In this document: in pieces, positions 50,116-60,223 of the stretch
Position numbering within the stretch: position 1 is the stretch's first letter
Layout: each line of letters starts with the position of its first letter
Assembly: GCF_001434575.1 (NCBI RefSeq)
Contig: NZ_AZDA01000082.1
Span: forward strand, 1-60,224
Reading direction: 5' to 3'
DNA length: 60,224 bases
Source: Loigolactobacillus bifermentans DSM 20003
Lineage (GTDB): Bacteria > Bacillota > Bacilli > Lactobacillales > Lactobacillaceae
The notes under the pieces: generated by a model
The model's input: only the letters and a program-made list of their open reading frames with translations
Told to the model about the DNA's origin: nothing
The model's database searches: none
Translations under genes and position numbers: made by a program

Positions 50116-51963
50116 GTGAATCGTAGAGATGATATTCGTAATATCGCTATTATTGCCCACGTCGATCATGGTAAAACAACATTGGTCAACGAAATGCTTA
50201 AACAATCCGATACTTTAGATGAACATATTAATTTGGAGGATCGGGCAATGGATACCAACCCGATTGAAAAGGAACGTGGGATTACGATCCTTTCGAAAAA
50301 CACGGCCGTTGACTATCAAGGAAAGAAAATTAATATTTTAGATACCCCAGGACACGCAGACTTCGGTGGCGAAGTTGAACGGATCATGAAAATGGTTGAT
50401 GGGGTGTTGCTTGTTGTTGATGCCTTTGAAGGGACTATGCCACAAACACGTTTCGTGCTTAAAAAGGCATTGGAACAACATTTAACACCAATTGTTGTCA
50501 TTAACAAGATCGACCGCCCAGGCGCACGTCCTGAAGAAGTCGTTGATGAAGTACTTGATTTGTTTATCGAATTAGGTGCTGATGATGATCAATTAGAATT
50601 CCCAGTTGTTTATGCAAGTGCTATTAATGGTACTTCAAGCATGGATTCTGATCCTGCTGCACAAAAACATACGATGAACCCATTGTTTGATACGATTATC
50701 AAAACAATTCCAGCACCAATTGATAATTCTGACGAACCTTTACAATTCCAAGTTGCCTTATTGGACTACAACGAATACGTTGGTCGGATCGGGATTGGTC
50801 GGATTTTCCGTGGGAAGATCAAAGTAGGCGATCAAGTTTCTGTTATGAAGCTTGATGGTTCAGTTAAAAACTTCCGGGTGACTAAGTTATTTGGTTTCTT
50901 CGGTTTACAACGTGTTGAAGTCAATGAAGCCAAGGCTGGTGATTTGATTGCTGTTTCAGGGATGGAAGATATTTTCGTCGGCGAAACCGTCACGCCAGTT
51001 GATCATCCAGAAGCATTGCCGATTTTACGGATCGACGAACCAACCTTACAAATGCAATTTGTTGCGAATGACTCACCTTTTGCTGGTAAAGAAGGTAAGT
51101 TTGTCACAGCACGTAAGTTGGAAGACCGTTTAAAGGTTCAATTACACACTGATGTGTCGTTACGAGTTGAAGACACTGATTCTGCAAGTGCTTGGACGGT
51201 TTCAGGCCGTGGGGAATTGCATTTGTCAATCTTAGTTGAACAATTACGTCGTGAAGGCTATGAATTACAATTGTCACGTCCACAAGTTATTTATCGCGAT
51301 GTTGACGGTGAAAAATGCGAACCATTTGAATCTGTTGTCATTGACACACCTGATGAATATACTGGGACGATCATTGATTCAATGTCACAACGTAAAGGTG
51401 AAATGCAAAATATGGAAAGCGAAGGCAATGGTCAAACGCGCTTAACTTTCTTAGCACCTTCACGTGGCCTGATCGGTTACTCATCAGAATTCTTATCACA
51501 AACTGGTGGTTATGGGATCATGAACCATACCTTCTCTAAATATTTGCCAGTGATCAAGAATTGGGAACCTGGCCGTCGTAATGGTGCCTTGGTTTCAATC
51601 AACTCTGGTAAGACCACAACTTATAGCTTGGAAAATATCGAAAGCCGCGGCCAATTATTCTTAGGCGCCGCAATTGATATTTACGAAGGTCAGATTGTTG
51701 GTCAAAGTAACCGTGAAAATGATATTTCAGTGAACGTTACCAAAGGTAAGAAGATGACCAATACCCGTGCTTCTGGTAAAGATCATTCTGCTGCGATTGC
51801 AGTACCACGTAAGATGACACTTGAAGAATCAATTGAATTCTTAAACGAAGACGAATACTGTGAAGTAACACCTGAAAGCATTCGTTTACGTAAAAAGATT
51901 TTAAACACAGGTGATCGTGAACGGATTACCAAGCGTAAGAAGATTGCTTCTAAAAAAGGTTAA
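50116..51963 (+). CDS. typA: Ribosome-associated GTPase TypA/BipA
   Basis: The 615-residue translational GTPase has G1 '[15 protein letters not shown]', G2 'EKERGITI', G3 '[15 protein letters not shown]', G4 'NKIDRP' and the EF-G-like domains followed by the BipA-specific C-terminus ('[46 protein letters not shown]'). It acts in 50S assembly, mainly in the cold. GTG 50116 is the start after AAAGGAAG. The codons are well adapted. Confidence 0.97.
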   Translation: MNRRDDIRNIAIIAHVDHGKTTLVNEMLKQSDTLDEHINLEDRAMDTNPIEKERGITILSKNTAVDYQGKKINILDTPGHADFGGEVERIMKMVDGVLLVVDAFEGTMPQTRFVLKKALEQHLTPIVVINKIDRPGARPEEVVDEVLDLFIELGADDDQLEFPVVYASAINGTSSMDSDPAAQKHTMNPLFDTIIKTIPAPIDNSDEPLQFQVALLDYNEYVGRIGIGRIFRGKIKVGDQVSVMKLDGSVKNFRVTKLFGFFGLQRVEVNEAKAGDLIAVSGMEDIFVGETVTPVDHPEALPILRIDEPTLQMQFVANDSPFAGKEGKFVTARKLEDRLKVQLHTDVSLRVEDTDSASAWTVSGRGELHLSILVEQLRREGYELQLSRPQVIYRDVDGEKCEPFESVVIDTPDEYTGTIIDSMSQRKGEMQNMESEGNGQTRLTFLAPSRGLIGYSSEFLSQTGGYGIMNHTFSKYLPVIKNWEPGRRNGALVSINSGKTTTYSLENIESRGQLFLGAAIDIYEGQIVGQSNRENDISVNVTKGKKMTNTRASGKDHSAAIAVPRKMTLEESIEFLNEDEYCEVTPESIRLRKKILNTGDRERITKRKKIASKKG

Positions 51964-51976
51964 TCATTTGTTTTAT

Positions 51977-52008
51977 GAGGGCGTCCTTAGAAAGGACGCT
52001 CTTTTTTT
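51977..52008 (+). terminator. Terminator after typA
   Basis: A stem gcgtcctt/aggacgc extended by gag/ctc around a four-base loop is followed by seven T residues. Confidence 0.92.
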
Positions 52009-52191
52009 AATCATTTTTTTATTTTTTTCGAAAAGTCGTTAGGAGTATTAAGGGCTATGCTATAATATTTAAATAAATAGAGAATTTTAAACTTATATCA
52101 CAAATGTGCTGATTTAATTGACCATCAGCAGTGATATGGTATGCTGAGTCCAAGACTTGAACAGTATAATGATTGTGGGAGATGTTTAAAG

Positions 52192-52476
52192 ATGATCGAT
52201 ACATCGGAAAAAGAACGTGCTTTATCAGTTTTAAAGGACGATGCAGAGAATATTATTCAATTAGTCGGCAAACAGCAGAATTCATTGTGCTTAACGCAGT
52301 GTCCGGCTTTTGAAGAAGTTGTGGATACCCAAATGTTTGGCTATTCGAAAGAAGTGGCGTTTGTGGTCCGCATGGGCTACTTAACGCCTAAAGCTGGTCA
52401 ACATATGGTCAGTGAGCTTGAAAAACGACTGAATCAAATTTATGCGGATAGCTTCGAAAAATCGAAAGAGCAATAA
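52192..52476 (+). CDS. ylaN: YlaN family protein
   Basis: The 94-residue helical protein ('EKERALSVLKDDAENIIQLVGKQQNSLCLTQCPAFEEVVDTQMFGYSKEV') matches YlaN of Bacillus and Staphylococcus, reported to bind Fe(II) and to influence Fur. ATG 52192 has GGGAGA nine bases upstream; the frame to 52141 starts before that site. ftsW follows, the usual order. Confidence 0.92.
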   Translation: MIDTSEKERALSVLKDDAENIIQLVGKQQNSLCLTQCPAFEEVVDTQMFGYSKEVAFVVRMGYLTPKAGQHMVSELEKRLNQIYADSFEKSKEQ

Positions 52477-52498
52477 AGATAGGAAGTAGGAGCTGGAC

Positions 52499-53662
52499 GT
52501 GCGAGAAAAGTTACGAAATATTGACTATTACATTTTAGTCCCTTACCTGATTCTATGTGCAGTGGGGATCGTGATGGTGTATAGTTCAAGTTCAGATTTA
52601 GCGAGTATGCGTGGTCAAAACCCCAGTTACTATTTGATTCGACAAGTCATGTGGGTCATTGTCGGATTAGGGGTTACCACATTTTTTTATAGCTTGAGGT
52701 TAAGCGTATTCCACAAAGGCCGCAATGTGATGATTTACTTGCTTTTCATTTTTGCTGGAATGGTGTATTTGAAAATTCATGGCACGGCGACGAATGGTGC
52801 GGCGGCCTGGATTCCATTGGGACCAATTAACATTCAGCCCAGTGAATTTGCGAAGCTTGGCTTGATTCTGTATTTAGCCCATATGTTTAGTTTGCGCGAA
52901 AAAAAATTACCACAAGCGCAAACGTGGGCGCAATGGCTAACGCGTTCGTGGGGACCGTTAACCATTGTCTTTTTGTTATTATTGTTAACTTTAGTACAAC
53001 CGGATGTTGGTGGCTTTTCAATTTTACTGACAATTGCATTTGTAATGGCGTTGACGAGTGGTGTCACGTTGCGATCCGGTTTTGGCTTAGGCGGTATGGG
53101 GGTATTAGGCGTTTGTGTCGGTTATTTTTTGGTAACCCATTTGAATGTCGGTAAGTTTTTACATGGTTATCAAGCCCAACGACTACTCGCCTTTGTTGAC
53201 CCATTTAAACTGTCCAAAGGGGCAGGCCAACAATTGATCAATTCGTACTATGCAATTCATAATGGTGGTTTGTTCGGTGCTGGTTTAGGCAATAGCATTC
53301 AGAAAAAGGGCTATTTACCAGAACCCAATACCGACTTTATCATAGCAGTAACGGCAGAAGAACTTGGGGTGATCGCGGTGATCATCTTGATTGGTTTGAT
53401 CTTCTTCTTAACTGTCCGGATCACACTGATTGGTATTCGTGCCAAAGATCCATTTAATGCGTTGATGTGTATCGGCATCGGTACCATGCTTTTCATCCAG
53501 ACCACGTTTAATTTAGGCGGGGTTTCGGGGTTGTTACCGATTACTGGTGTTACATTTCCATTTGTAAGTTATGGGGGATCTTCGATGTTGGTGCTGACGA
53601 TATCCATTGGACTGGTATTGAATATTAGTGCAATGGAGAAACGTCGGCTGAAAGCGTCGTAG
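52499..53662 (+). CDS. ftsW: FtsW/RodA/SpoVE family peptidoglycan glycosyltransferase
   Basis: The 387-residue SEDS protein has ten or so membrane segments and the family motifs 'PLGPINIQPSEFAKLGLILYLA', 'QPDVGGFSILLTIAF' (catalytic Asp region) and 'PITGVTFPFVSYGGSSMLVLTISIGLVL'. It polymerises lipid II at the septum together with a class B penicillin-binding protein. The location between ylaN and pycA is where FtsW sits in Bacillus and lactobacilli. GTG 52499 is the start after GGAAGTAGGAG. Confidence 0.93.
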   Translation: MREKLRNIDYYILVPYLILCAVGIVMVYSSSSDLASMRGQNPSYYLIRQVMWVIVGLGVTTFFYSLRLSVFHKGRNVMIYLLFIFAGMVYLKIHGTATNGAAAWIPLGPINIQPSEFAKLGLILYLAHMFSLREKKLPQAQTWAQWLTRSWGPLTIVFLLLLLTLVQPDVGGFSILLTIAFVMALTSGVTLRSGFGLGGMGVLGVCVGYFLVTHLNVGKFLHGYQAQRLLAFVDPFKLSKGAGQQLINSYYAIHNGGLFGAGLGNSIQKKGYLPEPNTDFIIAVTAEELGVIAVIILIGLIFFLTVRITLIGIRAKDPFNALMCIGIGTMLFIQTTFNLGGVSGLLPITGVTFPFVSYGGSSMLVLTISIGLVLNISAMEKRRLKAS

Positions 53663-53709
53663 TGCGCTGTAGGTTACAACAAAAAAGAAAAATGAAAGGT
53701 GATGAAAGC

Positions 53710-56700
53710 ATGAAGAAGGTTTTAATCGCGAACCGTGGTGAAATCGCGGTACGGATTATTCGTGCATGTCGAGAACTTGGTTTGAAGACGGTTGCTATTT
53801 ATGCAAAGGAGGATGAGTATTCATTACACCGCTTCCGGGCTGATGAGGCCTATTTAGTCGGCGAGGGGGAACAACCGATTGCGGCTTATTTGGATATTGA
53901 AGCGATTATTCAAATTGCCAAGGAAAGTGGTGCGGATGCCATTCATCCGGGGTATGGTTTCTTATCTGAAAATGCTGTTTTAGCACGGCGTTGTCAGGAA
54001 GAAGGAATTACCTTCGTTGGACCAACACCTGAGCTTTTGGAAATGTTCGGTGACAAAGTAGCTGCGAAACGCGCTGCTGCTGAAGCAAATGTGCAAGCGA
54101 TTCCGGGCTTAGACGAACCGGTTAGTGGTTTGGATGAAGTGAAGGCCTTTGGTGAAAAACACGGCTTTCCAATGATGATCAAGGCTGCCATGGGTGGTGG
54201 CGGTCGCGGGATGCGAGTCGTATCTCGACCAGAAGACTTGGCTGAAAGTTTTGAACGGGCTAAAAGTGAAGCCATGCAGTCTTTTGGCAGTGATGAGATC
54301 TACGTTGAACGTTACATTAAATCAGCGAAGCACATTGAAGTGCAAGTGTTAGCTGATCAACATGGACATGTCATGCATTTATTTGAACGTGATTGCTCTG
54401 TTCAAAGACGGCATCAAAAAGTGATTGAAGTTGCACCTTGTATTTTATTGACAGATGAGCAACGGAACCGAGTTTGTCAAGCAGCGGTTCGATTTATGGA
54501 ACACGTGCATTATCAAAATGCGGCAACTGTTGAATTCCTTTTTGAACCTGAACGGGATGAATTTTATTTCATTGAAGTTAACCCCCGGGTACAAGTTGAA
54601 CATACGATCACTGAAATGATCACTGGCATTGATATTGTCCAAACACAGTTGAAAATTGCGCAAGGAATGGATCTTTACAGTGAAATTGGCTTGCCTCATC
54701 AAGAAGATTTAACCTTTACAGGGGCGGCCATTCAGTGTCGTGTCACAACGGAAGACCCACAAAATAACTTTATGCCAGATACAGGGACCATTGAAACTTA
54801 CCGGTCACCAGGTGGCAATGGGGTTCGGTTAGATGGTGGGAATGCTTATTCTGGTGCCGTTATCACACCCTACTTCGATTCATTATTGGTAAAAGCTTGC
54901 ACGCACGGTTTAACGTTCCAACAAGCAGCCAACAAAATGGTACGTGTGTTGCACGAATTCCGGATTCGCGGTGTCAAAACGAATTTGAAGTTTATGGAGA
55001 ATGTTGTCAAACATCCAACATTCCTGTCTGGTGAAGCAGAAACGACCTTTATCGATGAGACGCCAGAATTGTTCACGTTCCCACGTGAAATCGATACAAG
55101 TGCACAGAAACTGCAATATATTGGGGATATTACCGTGAATGGCTTTGGTGACATTGAACACCATGAAAAGAAATACTATCCTGAAAATCAATTTATGGAA
55201 GAATTCAAGCCATTTCCAAAGGGGTTAGTAACGGCCAAGACGGTGTTAGATGAATCTGGCACAGACGGTGCCGTTCAATGGATCAAGGACCAGAAACAAT
55301 TGTTACTGACAGATACAACGTTGCGGGATGCGCATCAAAGCTTGTTTGCAACCCGGATGCGGACACATGATATGTTAGCTATCGCTGATGATATGCAACA
55401 AGCGATGCCAAATCTGTTTTCTTATGAAATGTGGGGCGGTGCCACCTTTGATGTCGCCTATCGTTTCTTGGTTGAAGACCCATGGCAACGCCTTAAGAAG
55501 TTACGTCAGAAGTTGCCTCATACCTTATTACAAATGTTATTCCGTGGGAGTAATGCAGTCGGTTATAAGAACTATCCTGACAATGCAATTGCAGCCTTCA
55601 TCAAACAATCAGCGATTGACGGTATTGACGTGTTCCGGATTTTTGATAGTTTAAACTGGGTACCGCAACTTGAAAAGAGTATTCAAGCTGTTCGAGATAC
55701 AGGAAAACTGGCCGAAGTTGCAATTTGTTACACGGGTGATATTTTAGATCCAGATAAACAAAAATATAATTTGAAGTATTACACGGATTTAGCAAAAGAA
55801 TTGCAAGCTGCTGGGGCTCATATTTTAGCCATTAAAGATATGGCAGGCTTGTTAAAACCAGAAGCAGCGTACACCTTGGTAAGTGCCTTAAAAGACGCTG
55901 TTGATCTTCCAATTCACTTGCACACCCATGATACAGCTGGTAATGGTGTCATCACTTATCAACGGGCAGCAGCTGCCGGTGTTGATATTGTGGATGTTGC
56001 GCAAAGTGCAATGTCTGGGACAACCAGTCAGCCTAGTATGCAAAGTTTGTACTATGCTTTAGCGAATACGGATCGCAAACCAGATTTAGATATTCAAGCA
56101 ACTGAAACTTTAAATCACTATTTTGAAGGTATTCGGCCATTTTATGATGATTTCTCTAACGGTTTAAATGCCCCACAAACTGAAAACTACACTGCTGAAA
56201 TGCCAGGGGGGCAATACTCTAATTTACGGCAACAAGCACGTGCGGTTGGGTTAGGTGAACGTTGGGAAGACGTTAAGAAGATGTATCGAACCGTTAACTT
56301 AATGTTTGGTGATATTGTTAAAGTAACGCCGTCTTCTAAAGTTGTTGGGGATATGGCATTATTTATGGTACAACATGATTTAACAGAAGAACGGATCTAT
56401 GCTGAATCTGCAAGTATTGATTTCCCAGATTCTGTCATCAACTTCTTTATGGGGAATTTAGGCCAACCAGTTGGTGGTTTCCCGAAGAAGTTACAAAAGG
56501 CTATTTTAAAAGGGAAGACACCATCTACTGCTCGGCCAGGAAGCTTGGCGCCTGCAGTTGATTTTGAAGCCGTTAAAAAAGAATTAACTGAAAAAATCAA
56601 GGCTGAGCCAACGGATGAAGATGTCTTAAGTTATATCATGTATCCTGATGTCTTCTTACAATATCAAGACCGTTTGGATCTATACGGGGATGTTTCGACC

Positions 56701-57162
56701 TTAGACACGCCAACCTTCTTCCAAGGAATGCGCCTTGGCGAACGAATCGAAGTGTCATTACGTCCTGGTAAGACACTGCTTCTTGCGTTAAATGAAGTCG
56801 GGCAACCTGATATTGAAGGTAACCGGACCTTATACTTCACTGTTAACGGACAACGTAGTGAAGTTGTCATTCACGACAAGCACGCCCAAACGAGTAGTGT
56901 TACTGCTAAGAAAGCAGAACCAACGAACCGTGAGCAAATTGGGGCCTCAATGACAGGGACTGTTTTGAAAGTCTTAGTCAAAACAGGGCAAAATGTGCAA
57001 CAAGGGGATGCCTTGTTGGTAACAGAAGCGATGAAGATGGAAACAACGGTTCAAGCGCCATTTACCGGACGTGTTAGTCATCTGTATGTTAAACCAGGTG
57101 ATTTAATCGACAGTAATGACTTATTATTGGAATTAAAGGCTGAAAAAGAAGAAAACGAATAG
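53710..57162 (+). CDS. pycA: Pyruvate carboxylase
   Basis: The 1150-residue biotin enzyme makes oxaloacetate from pyruvate, bicarbonate and ATP. Domains in order: biotin carboxylase (1-450, 'KKVLIANRGEIAVRII', 'KAAMGGGGRGMRVV', 'EVNPRVQVEHTITE'), carboxyltransferase (about 530-800, 'LLTDTTLRDAHQSLFATRMRT'), allosteric linker, and biotinyl domain with Lys in 'TEAMKMETTV' near 1114. ATG 53710 has GAAAGGTGATG upstream; the frame to 53662 overlaps the ftsW stop. A lactic acid bacterium uses it for aspartate supply. YlbF follows with two bases between. Confidence 0.98.
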   Translation: MKKVLIANRGEIAVRIIRACRELGLKTVAIYAKEDEYSLHRFRADEAYLVGEGEQPIAAYLDIEAIIQIAKESGADAIHPGYGFLSENAVLARRCQEEGITFVGPTPELLEMFGDKVAAKRAAAEANVQAIPGLDEPVSGLDEVKAFGEKHGFPMMIKAAMGGGGRGMRVVSRPEDLAESFERAKSEAMQSFGSDEIYVERYIKSAKHIEVQVLADQHGHVMHLFERDCSVQRRHQKVIEVAPCILLTDEQRNRVCQAAVRFMEHVHYQNAATVEFLFEPERDEFYFIEVNPRVQVEHTITEMITGIDIVQTQLKIAQGMDLYSEIGLPHQEDLTFTGAAIQCRVTTEDPQNNFMPDTGTIETYRSPGGNGVRLDGGNAYSGAVITPYFDSLLVKACTHGLTFQQAANKMVRVLHEFRIRGVKTNLKFMENVVKHPTFLSGEAETTFIDETPELFTFPREIDTSAQKLQYIGDITVNGFGDIEHHEKKYYPENQFMEEFKPFPKGLVTAKTVLDESGTDGAVQWIKDQKQLLLTDTTLRDAHQSLFATRMRTHDMLAIADDMQQAMPNLFSYEMWGGATFDVAYRFLVEDPWQRLKKLRQKLPHTLLQMLFRGSNAVGYKNYPDNAIAAFIKQSAIDGIDVFRIFDSLNWVPQLEKSIQAVRDTGKLAEVAICYTGDILDPDKQKYNLKYYTDLAKELQAAGAHILAIKDMAGLLKPEAAYTLVSALKDAVDLPIHLHTHDTAGNGVITYQRAAAAGVDIVDVAQSAMSGTTSQPSMQSLYYALANTDRKPDLDIQATETLNHYFEGIRPFYDDFSNGLNAPQTENYTAEMPGGQYSNLRQQARAVGLGERWEDVKKMYRTVNLMFGDIVKVTPSSKVVGDMALFMVQHDLTEERIYAESASIDFPDSVINFFMGNLGQPVGGFPKKLQKAILKGKTPSTARPGSLAPAVDFEAVKKELTEKIKAEPTDEDVLSYIMYPDVFLQYQDRLDLYGDVSTLDTPTFFQGMRLGERIEVSLRPGKTLLLALNEVGQPDIEGNRTLYFTVNGQRSEVVIHDKHAQTSSVTAKKAEPTNREQIGASMTGTVLKVLVKTGQNVQQGDALLVTEAMKMETTVQAPFTGRVSHLYVKPGDLIDSNDLLLELKAEKEENE

Positions 57163-57164
57163 GA

Positions 57165-57605
57165 ATGAGAACTGTGATTATCAATGAGACAACGTTTGCA
57201 ATGCTCGACCAAGTCGATCTTGTCAGCTCGAAATTAAAAGAAAGCTCTGTTTTTCAGGCTTATTTAGTGGCTAAACGTCGGCTTGCACAAGATCAGGCGG
57301 CACAGATCAAGGTAAGTGCTTTGCAAGAAGCAAAGGCTGCTTACGATCAAATTAAAGATTATGGGCAGTATGCGCCTGATTATCGTCAATTACGCCGCCG
57401 CGCACAAAAGGCACAACGGGTCGTTGCATTAGACCCAAGCGTTGCTACTTTTCGGCAGTGTGAGCTTGATCTGCAAACTGTGTTAGATGAAATCAGTGTG
57501 ACAATTGCAAACAGCATTTCAAAAGATATCATGGTTGCAACCGGCAATCCGTTTTTCGAAACTGGCCGACCAACAGCACATCATTGTACAGTAAAGGGTG
57601 AGTAG
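57165..57605 (+). CDS. ylbF: YlbF/YmcA family regulator
   Basis: The 146-residue protein is largely helical ('SSKLKESSVFQAYLVAKRRLAQDQAAQIKVSALQEAKAAYDQI'), like YlbF, which in Bacillus forms the Y-complex with YmcA and YaaT and directs RNase Y. ATG 57165 overlaps the spacing of AGGA; GTG 57174, nine bases after AGGA, may be the true start. It is coupled to ylbG by a TAGATG junction. Confidence 0.85.
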   Translation: MRTVIINETTFAMLDQVDLVSSKLKESSVFQAYLVAKRRLAQDQAAQIKVSALQEAKAAYDQIKDYGQYAPDYRQLRRRAQKAQRVVALDPSVATFRQCELDLQTVLDEISVTIANSISKDIMVATGNPFFETGRPTAHHCTVKGE

Positions 57606-57947
57606 ATGGCATTTACAAAAACAGAACGACAAGGGATCGTGGTTTGGCTGTATAGCTTAAAGCAGTTGCGTCAACTGCGCCGCTATGGCCTAATTTATTA
57701 CACGTCCCGGCGGATGAAATATTGCTTCCTTTACGTGGATCAAGCCGATGCGACAACAACAGCTGAGCAATTACGAAAGTTACATTTTGTACGGCAAGTT
57801 GAGTTTTCGCATCGCTCAGAATTAGACATGAATTTTGGTGCGCGCGTTGGTCAGCAATTCGATGATGAGGAAGAACGTCCACAAATCGTCAATGAATCGC
57901 GGGTCTTAATGACCAGTCAGGATTTACGACAACAGCATATTATTTAA
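57606..57947 (+). CDS. ylbG: YlbG family protein (UPF0298)
   Basis: The 113-residue protein ('RQGIVVWLYSLKQLRQLRRYGLIYYTSRRMKYCFLYVD') fits the UPF0298/DUF2129 family, encoded between ylbF and rsmD in most Firmicutes. Its function is unknown. It starts one base after the ylbF stop, with AAGGGTGAG upstream. A terminator-like hairpin follows. Confidence 0.9.
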   Translation: MAFTKTERQGIVVWLYSLKQLRQLRRYGLIYYTSRRMKYCFLYVDQADATTTAEQLRKLHFVRQVEFSHRSELDMNFGARVGQQFDDEEERPQIVNESRVLMTSQDLRQQHII

Positions 57948-57950
57948 CGA

Positions 57951-57986
57951 AAAAAGGTGATGGCCCTGGTCATGGCCTTTTTTCAT
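57951..57986 (+). terminator. Terminator after ylbG
   Basis: Arms aaaaaaggtgatggcc and ggtcatggcctttttt pair with one mismatch and two wobble pairs and end in a T run. Confidence 0.8.
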
Positions 57987-58079
57987 TTGGTTCAAACTGT
58001 GTTGTATTTATGATTTACAATGATAGGTGAGTTGTGAAATAATAGATAATCATAATGATAAGTTGGAAGGAAGACGTAC

Positions 58080-58628
58080 ATGCGAATAATTTCTGGTGAT
58101 TTTGGTGGTCGACGTTTAAAGCCAGTGCCTGGCCGGGCAACACGTCCAACCACCGATAAGGTCAAGGAATCAATTTTTAATATTATTGGCCCTTATTTTT
58201 CAGGTGGTCAGTGTTTGGATTTATTTGCCGGAAGTGGCGCATTGGGTATTGAGGCTGTTTCACGGGGAATGGACCATGCCGTTTTAATTGATCGACAATA
58301 TGCGGCGATTCAAGTTATCAAGGAAAATGTCGCGACTACGAAAGCACCGGAACGGTTTAAAATTATTAAAACCAATGCAGAACGTGCACTTAGTCAATTG
58401 CAAACACCATTTGATCTCGTATTGTTGGATCCGCCTTATGCGCAGCAAAAAGTGGTTGCGAATTTGCAGTTTATGCAACAAGCGGGGTTATTAAATCCAG
58501 CTGCACAAATTATGTGTGAAACTAGTAGTGAAACGGTTTTACCAGATACATTGACTGGTTTTACGTTTAAAGGGCGTCATTTATATGGCTTAACGGCCGT
58601 TACCATTTATCAGAAAGCGGGTCTCTAA
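58080..58628 (+). CDS. rsmD: 16S rRNA (guanine966-N2)-methyltransferase
   Basis: The 182-residue enzyme has 'MRIISGDFGGRRLKPVPG', 'TRPTTDKVKESIFNII', the SAM motif 'CLDLFAGSGALGIEAVSRG' and the catalytic 'LLDPPYAQQ'. It methylates G966 of 16S rRNA during small-subunit assembly. GGAAGGAAG precedes ATG 58080. coaD follows after one base, a pairing conserved across bacteria. Confidence 0.96.
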   Translation: MRIISGDFGGRRLKPVPGRATRPTTDKVKESIFNIIGPYFSGGQCLDLFAGSGALGIEAVSRGMDHAVLIDRQYAAIQVIKENVATTKAPERFKIIKTNAERALSQLQTPFDLVLLDPPYAQQKVVANLQFMQQAGLLNPAAQIMCETSSETVLPDTLTGFTFKGRHLYGLTAVTIYQKAGL

Positions 58629-58629
58629 A

Positions 58630-59127
58630 ATGGCAAAAAGAATTGCATTATTTCCGGGATCGTTTGACCCATTTACCAACGGGCATTTAGCGACTGTTCA
58701 ACAAGCCAGCAAATTGTTTGATCATGTGACCATTGCCATTATGACCAATACCAACAAATCCCCACTATTTACCAGTGATGAAAAATTAGCATTAGTCCAA
58801 ACTGCTGTGGCACGGCTGTCAAATGTTGATGTGGTTGCAGCAGCAACCCAGTTAACCGTTGATTTGGCACGCCAAATTGGAGCAACTGTGATTATCCGTG
58901 GCCTACGCAATACGACGGATTTTGAATACGAGCAAGCGATTGCGGCCATGAATAAGCTTCAAGCACCTGACATCGAAAGTGTCTTTTTAATGTCAGATCC
59001 CCAATATGCTTTTCTGTCTTCCAGTTTGTTAAAGGAAGTTGCTGCGTTTAATGGTGATATTGAAAAGTTGGTTCCAAAAAATATTGCTGAAGCGTTAAAT
59101 GCAAAGTTGGCTCAGAAGGAAGGCTAA
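58630..59127 (+). CDS. coaD: Phosphopantetheine adenylyltransferase
   Basis: The 165-residue nucleotidyltransferase makes dephospho-CoA from 4'-phosphopantetheine and ATP. Motifs: 'ALFPGSFDPFTNGHL' with the HxGH-like loop, 'IIRGLRNTTDFEYEQAIAAMN' and 'YAFLSSSLLKEVAAFNGD'. The ATG lies one base after the rsmD stop, so the two are translated together. Length is normal. Confidence 0.97.
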   Translation: MAKRIALFPGSFDPFTNGHLATVQQASKLFDHVTIAIMTNTNKSPLFTSDEKLALVQTAVARLSNVDVVAAATQLTVDLARQIGATVIIRGLRNTTDFEYEQAIAAMNKLQAPDIESVFLMSDPQYAFLSSSLLKEVAAFNGDIEKLVPKNIAEALNAKLAQKEG

Positions 59128-59131
59128 TGAT

Positions 59132-60160
59132 TTGCGAAAACGTTGGCGTTATCCGGTTTTCTTAATTGTATTACTCGGGCTGGTGGCCGGGTTATTTTGG
59201 CCATTGCCTGATTATATCGAAAGCCCAGGGACTGCTGAACGCATCAGTCGGTTTGTCACAATCAATCAACAGCACGATCGGCGTCAAGGCGGTTATTATT
59301 TAATGACAGTGGCGTTGCAACAAGCACATCCGATAACCTGGGTGATTGCACACTTACGCTCGGATATGACGGTTTTAAAACAAGCAGACGTATTAGGTGG
59401 GACGACGTCGCAAGAATATGATCGTCTAGAACACTACGAAATGTTGAGTTCTGAAAATGATGCAATTCAAGTGGCCTATCGTAAGGCAGGCAAGCAGGTA
59501 CAGCGTCAATACCTTGGCATTTATGTGTTATCCATTTTAAAACGATCGAAGTTTAAAGGACAGTTAGCATTAGGTGATACGGTGACGGCTGTCAATCAGC
59601 AACACTTTAAAACGGCAAAGGGGTTTATGACTTATATTCAGCAGCAAAAAGTGGGTCAAAAAGTAACGATCACTTATTTACATCATCATCAAACTAAACA
59701 TGCGACTGCAGCATTGATTCGCCTGCCAGGCACGAAAAAGCCGGGTTTAGGGATTACATTAACAGATCACAATACGATTAAAACTGATCCTAAGATTAAA
59801 GTGAATGTGAATCGAATTGGCGGTCCTTCTGGTGGTTTAATGTTCACCACTGCAATCTATGATCAATTGACAGGTGGACATTTACGTGCAGGTCGTAAAA
59901 TTGCTGGTACAGGAACGATTGATTTAAACGGTAAGGTGGGGGCAATTGGGGGCATTGATAAGAAGGTGATTGCTGCCAATCGCGCAGGTGCAACTATTTT
60001 CTTTGCGCCGAACACACCACGTACTCAAAATCGCAAATTACCACTAGATGAGCAAAATAATTATCAAGTGGCCAAGCGCACTGCAAAGCGGATCCATAGC
60101 CATATGAAAGTGATACCAGTCAAAACATTTGATGATGTTTTGACTTATTTAAAGAAGTGA
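59132..60160 (+). CDS. sepM: SepM/YlbL family PDZ-Lon-like membrane protease
   Basis: The 342-residue protein has one N-terminal membrane segment ('YPVFLIVLLGLVAGLFWPL'), an extracytoplasmic PDZ domain ('LGDTVTAVNQQHFKTAKGFMTYIQ') and a Lon-type S16 protease domain. The catalytic Ser lies in 'GGPSGGLMFTTA' and the Lys in 'GIDKKVIAANRAGA'. In streptococci SepM trims the competence pheromone; in Bacillus YlbL acts after DNA damage. TTG 59132 is eight bases after AAGGAAGG; the frame to 59099 lies inside coaD. Confidence 0.93.
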   Translation: MRKRWRYPVFLIVLLGLVAGLFWPLPDYIESPGTAERISRFVTINQQHDRRQGGYYLMTVALQQAHPITWVIAHLRSDMTVLKQADVLGGTTSQEYDRLEHYEMLSSENDAIQVAYRKAGKQVQRQYLGIYVLSILKRSKFKGQLALGDTVTAVNQQHFKTAKGFMTYIQQQKVGQKVTITYLHHHQTKHATAALIRLPGTKKPGLGITLTDHNTIKTDPKIKVNVNRIGGPSGGLMFTTAIYDQLTGGHLRAGRKIAGTGTIDLNGKVGAIGGIDKKVIAANRAGATIFFAPNTPRTQNRKLPLDEQNNYQVAKRTAKRIHSHMKVIPVKTFDDVLTYLKK

Positions 60161-60175
60161 CGACGGTCGCTTCTT
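60152..60175 (+). terminator. Terminator overlapping the sepM stop codon
   Basis: aagaagtgac and gtcgcttctt form a ten-pair stem with a four-base loop; the T run is short and interrupted. Confidence 0.7.
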
Positions 60176-60189
60176 TTCTACCATTAGTC

Positions 60190-60223
60190 AAGAGAAAGTT
60201 GCTACATTGGGCTTTCTCTTTTT
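60190..60223 (+). terminator. Second terminator at the window end
   Basis: aagagaaag and ctttctctt form a nine-pair stem around a 13-base loop followed by T residues. It reinforces the previous terminator or serves a gene beyond the window on the minus strand. Confidence 0.7.
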
